NCBI GenBank assembly: GCA_014338405.1
Contig: JTDE01002335.1
Span: 43,811-107,810, forward strand
Length of the DNA: 64,000 nt
From: Paragonimus skrjabini miyazakii
Taxonomy: Eukaryota; Platyhelminthes; Trematoda; Plagiorchiida; Troglotrematidae
Direction of reading: 5' to 3'
Shown here: positions 63,991-64,000 of the stretch, piece after piece
Layout: the number at the start of each line of letters is the position of its first letter
Position numbering within the stretch: position 1 is the first letter of the stretch
Made by a program: the position numbers and the translations under genes
Notes under the pieces: model-generated
Told to the model about the DNA's origin: nothing
The model's input: the letters and a program-made list of their open reading frames with translations, nothing else
Databases searched by the model: none

Positions 63991-64000
63991 CGAATTATCA

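Larger units (their letters stand above)
54587..64000 (+). other. PKD intron 3 (start), runs off the window
   Basis: Begins gtgagt. At least 9,414 nt with no exon encoding the expected second half of C1a. Contains SINE copies and a non-LTR tail listed separately. 54587-57875, 58076-61164 and 61400-62660 hold nothing I can assign. Frames at 59687-60056 on both strands are mutual shadows with no resemblance. Confidence 0.65.

Overview
The window reads as a piece of an animal nuclear genome. It is AT-rich, has no long open reading frames, is dense in decayed retroelements and carries two runs of N from assembly. The one host gene I can establish is the 5' part of a protein kinase D (PRKD family) gene on the + strand. 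Its ubiquitin-like N-terminal domain is encoded by two exons at 10909-11022 and 11062-11206, separated by a 39-nt intron. The first half of the C1a diacylglycerol-binding finger lies in a third exon at 54452-54586. Exon 2 ends in phase 1 and exon 3 opens in phase 1, so they join in frame across an intron of 43,245 nt. A tiny intron at the 5' end followed by a huge one, with Penelope-like, non-LTR and tRNA-derived repeats, fits a digenean flatworm (fluke). That assignment is inference; no species marker is present.

Layout. 1-10.7 kb lies upstream of the coding region. It holds a tRNA-derived SINE (1.1-1.3 kb), an unidentified 155-codon frame (3.5-3.9 kb), two inverted 3' ends of Penelope-like elements (4.9-5.9 kb), a near-perfect foldback (7.33-7.54 kb) and a 100-N gap (8.68 kb). 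10.9-11.2 kb holds the two N-terminal PKD exons. 11.2-54.45 kb is PKD intron 2. It holds non-LTR reverse transcriptase remnants (16.5-17.2 and 24.9-25.3 kb), a 333-bp-arm palindrome around a 140-N gap (33.0-33.8 kb), a pair of opposed Penelope-like elements (37.1-40.1 kb), a tRNA-like SINE (41.9 kb), another decayed Penelope-like element (42.7-43.3 kb), an inverted pair of repeats with a tRNA-like core (47.8-48.2 kb) and a coding-like stretch (51.8-52.2 kb). 54.6-64 kb is the start of intron 3. It holds two more SINE copies and the tail of a non-LTR element with a CAT/ATG microsatellite end (62.7-63.1 kb).

How it fits together. The kinase domain, C1b and PH domains of PKD and the second half of C1a are not in the window and should lie downstream. 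The mobile elements are all broken (stops, frameshifts, internal deletions, 5' truncation) and appear to be what swelled the introns. A recurring theme is inverted pairing: two Penelope pairs, one tRNA-like pair, one foldback and one palindrome at an assembly gap. No CRISPR, rRNA, convincing functional tRNA, operon or intact transposon was seen.
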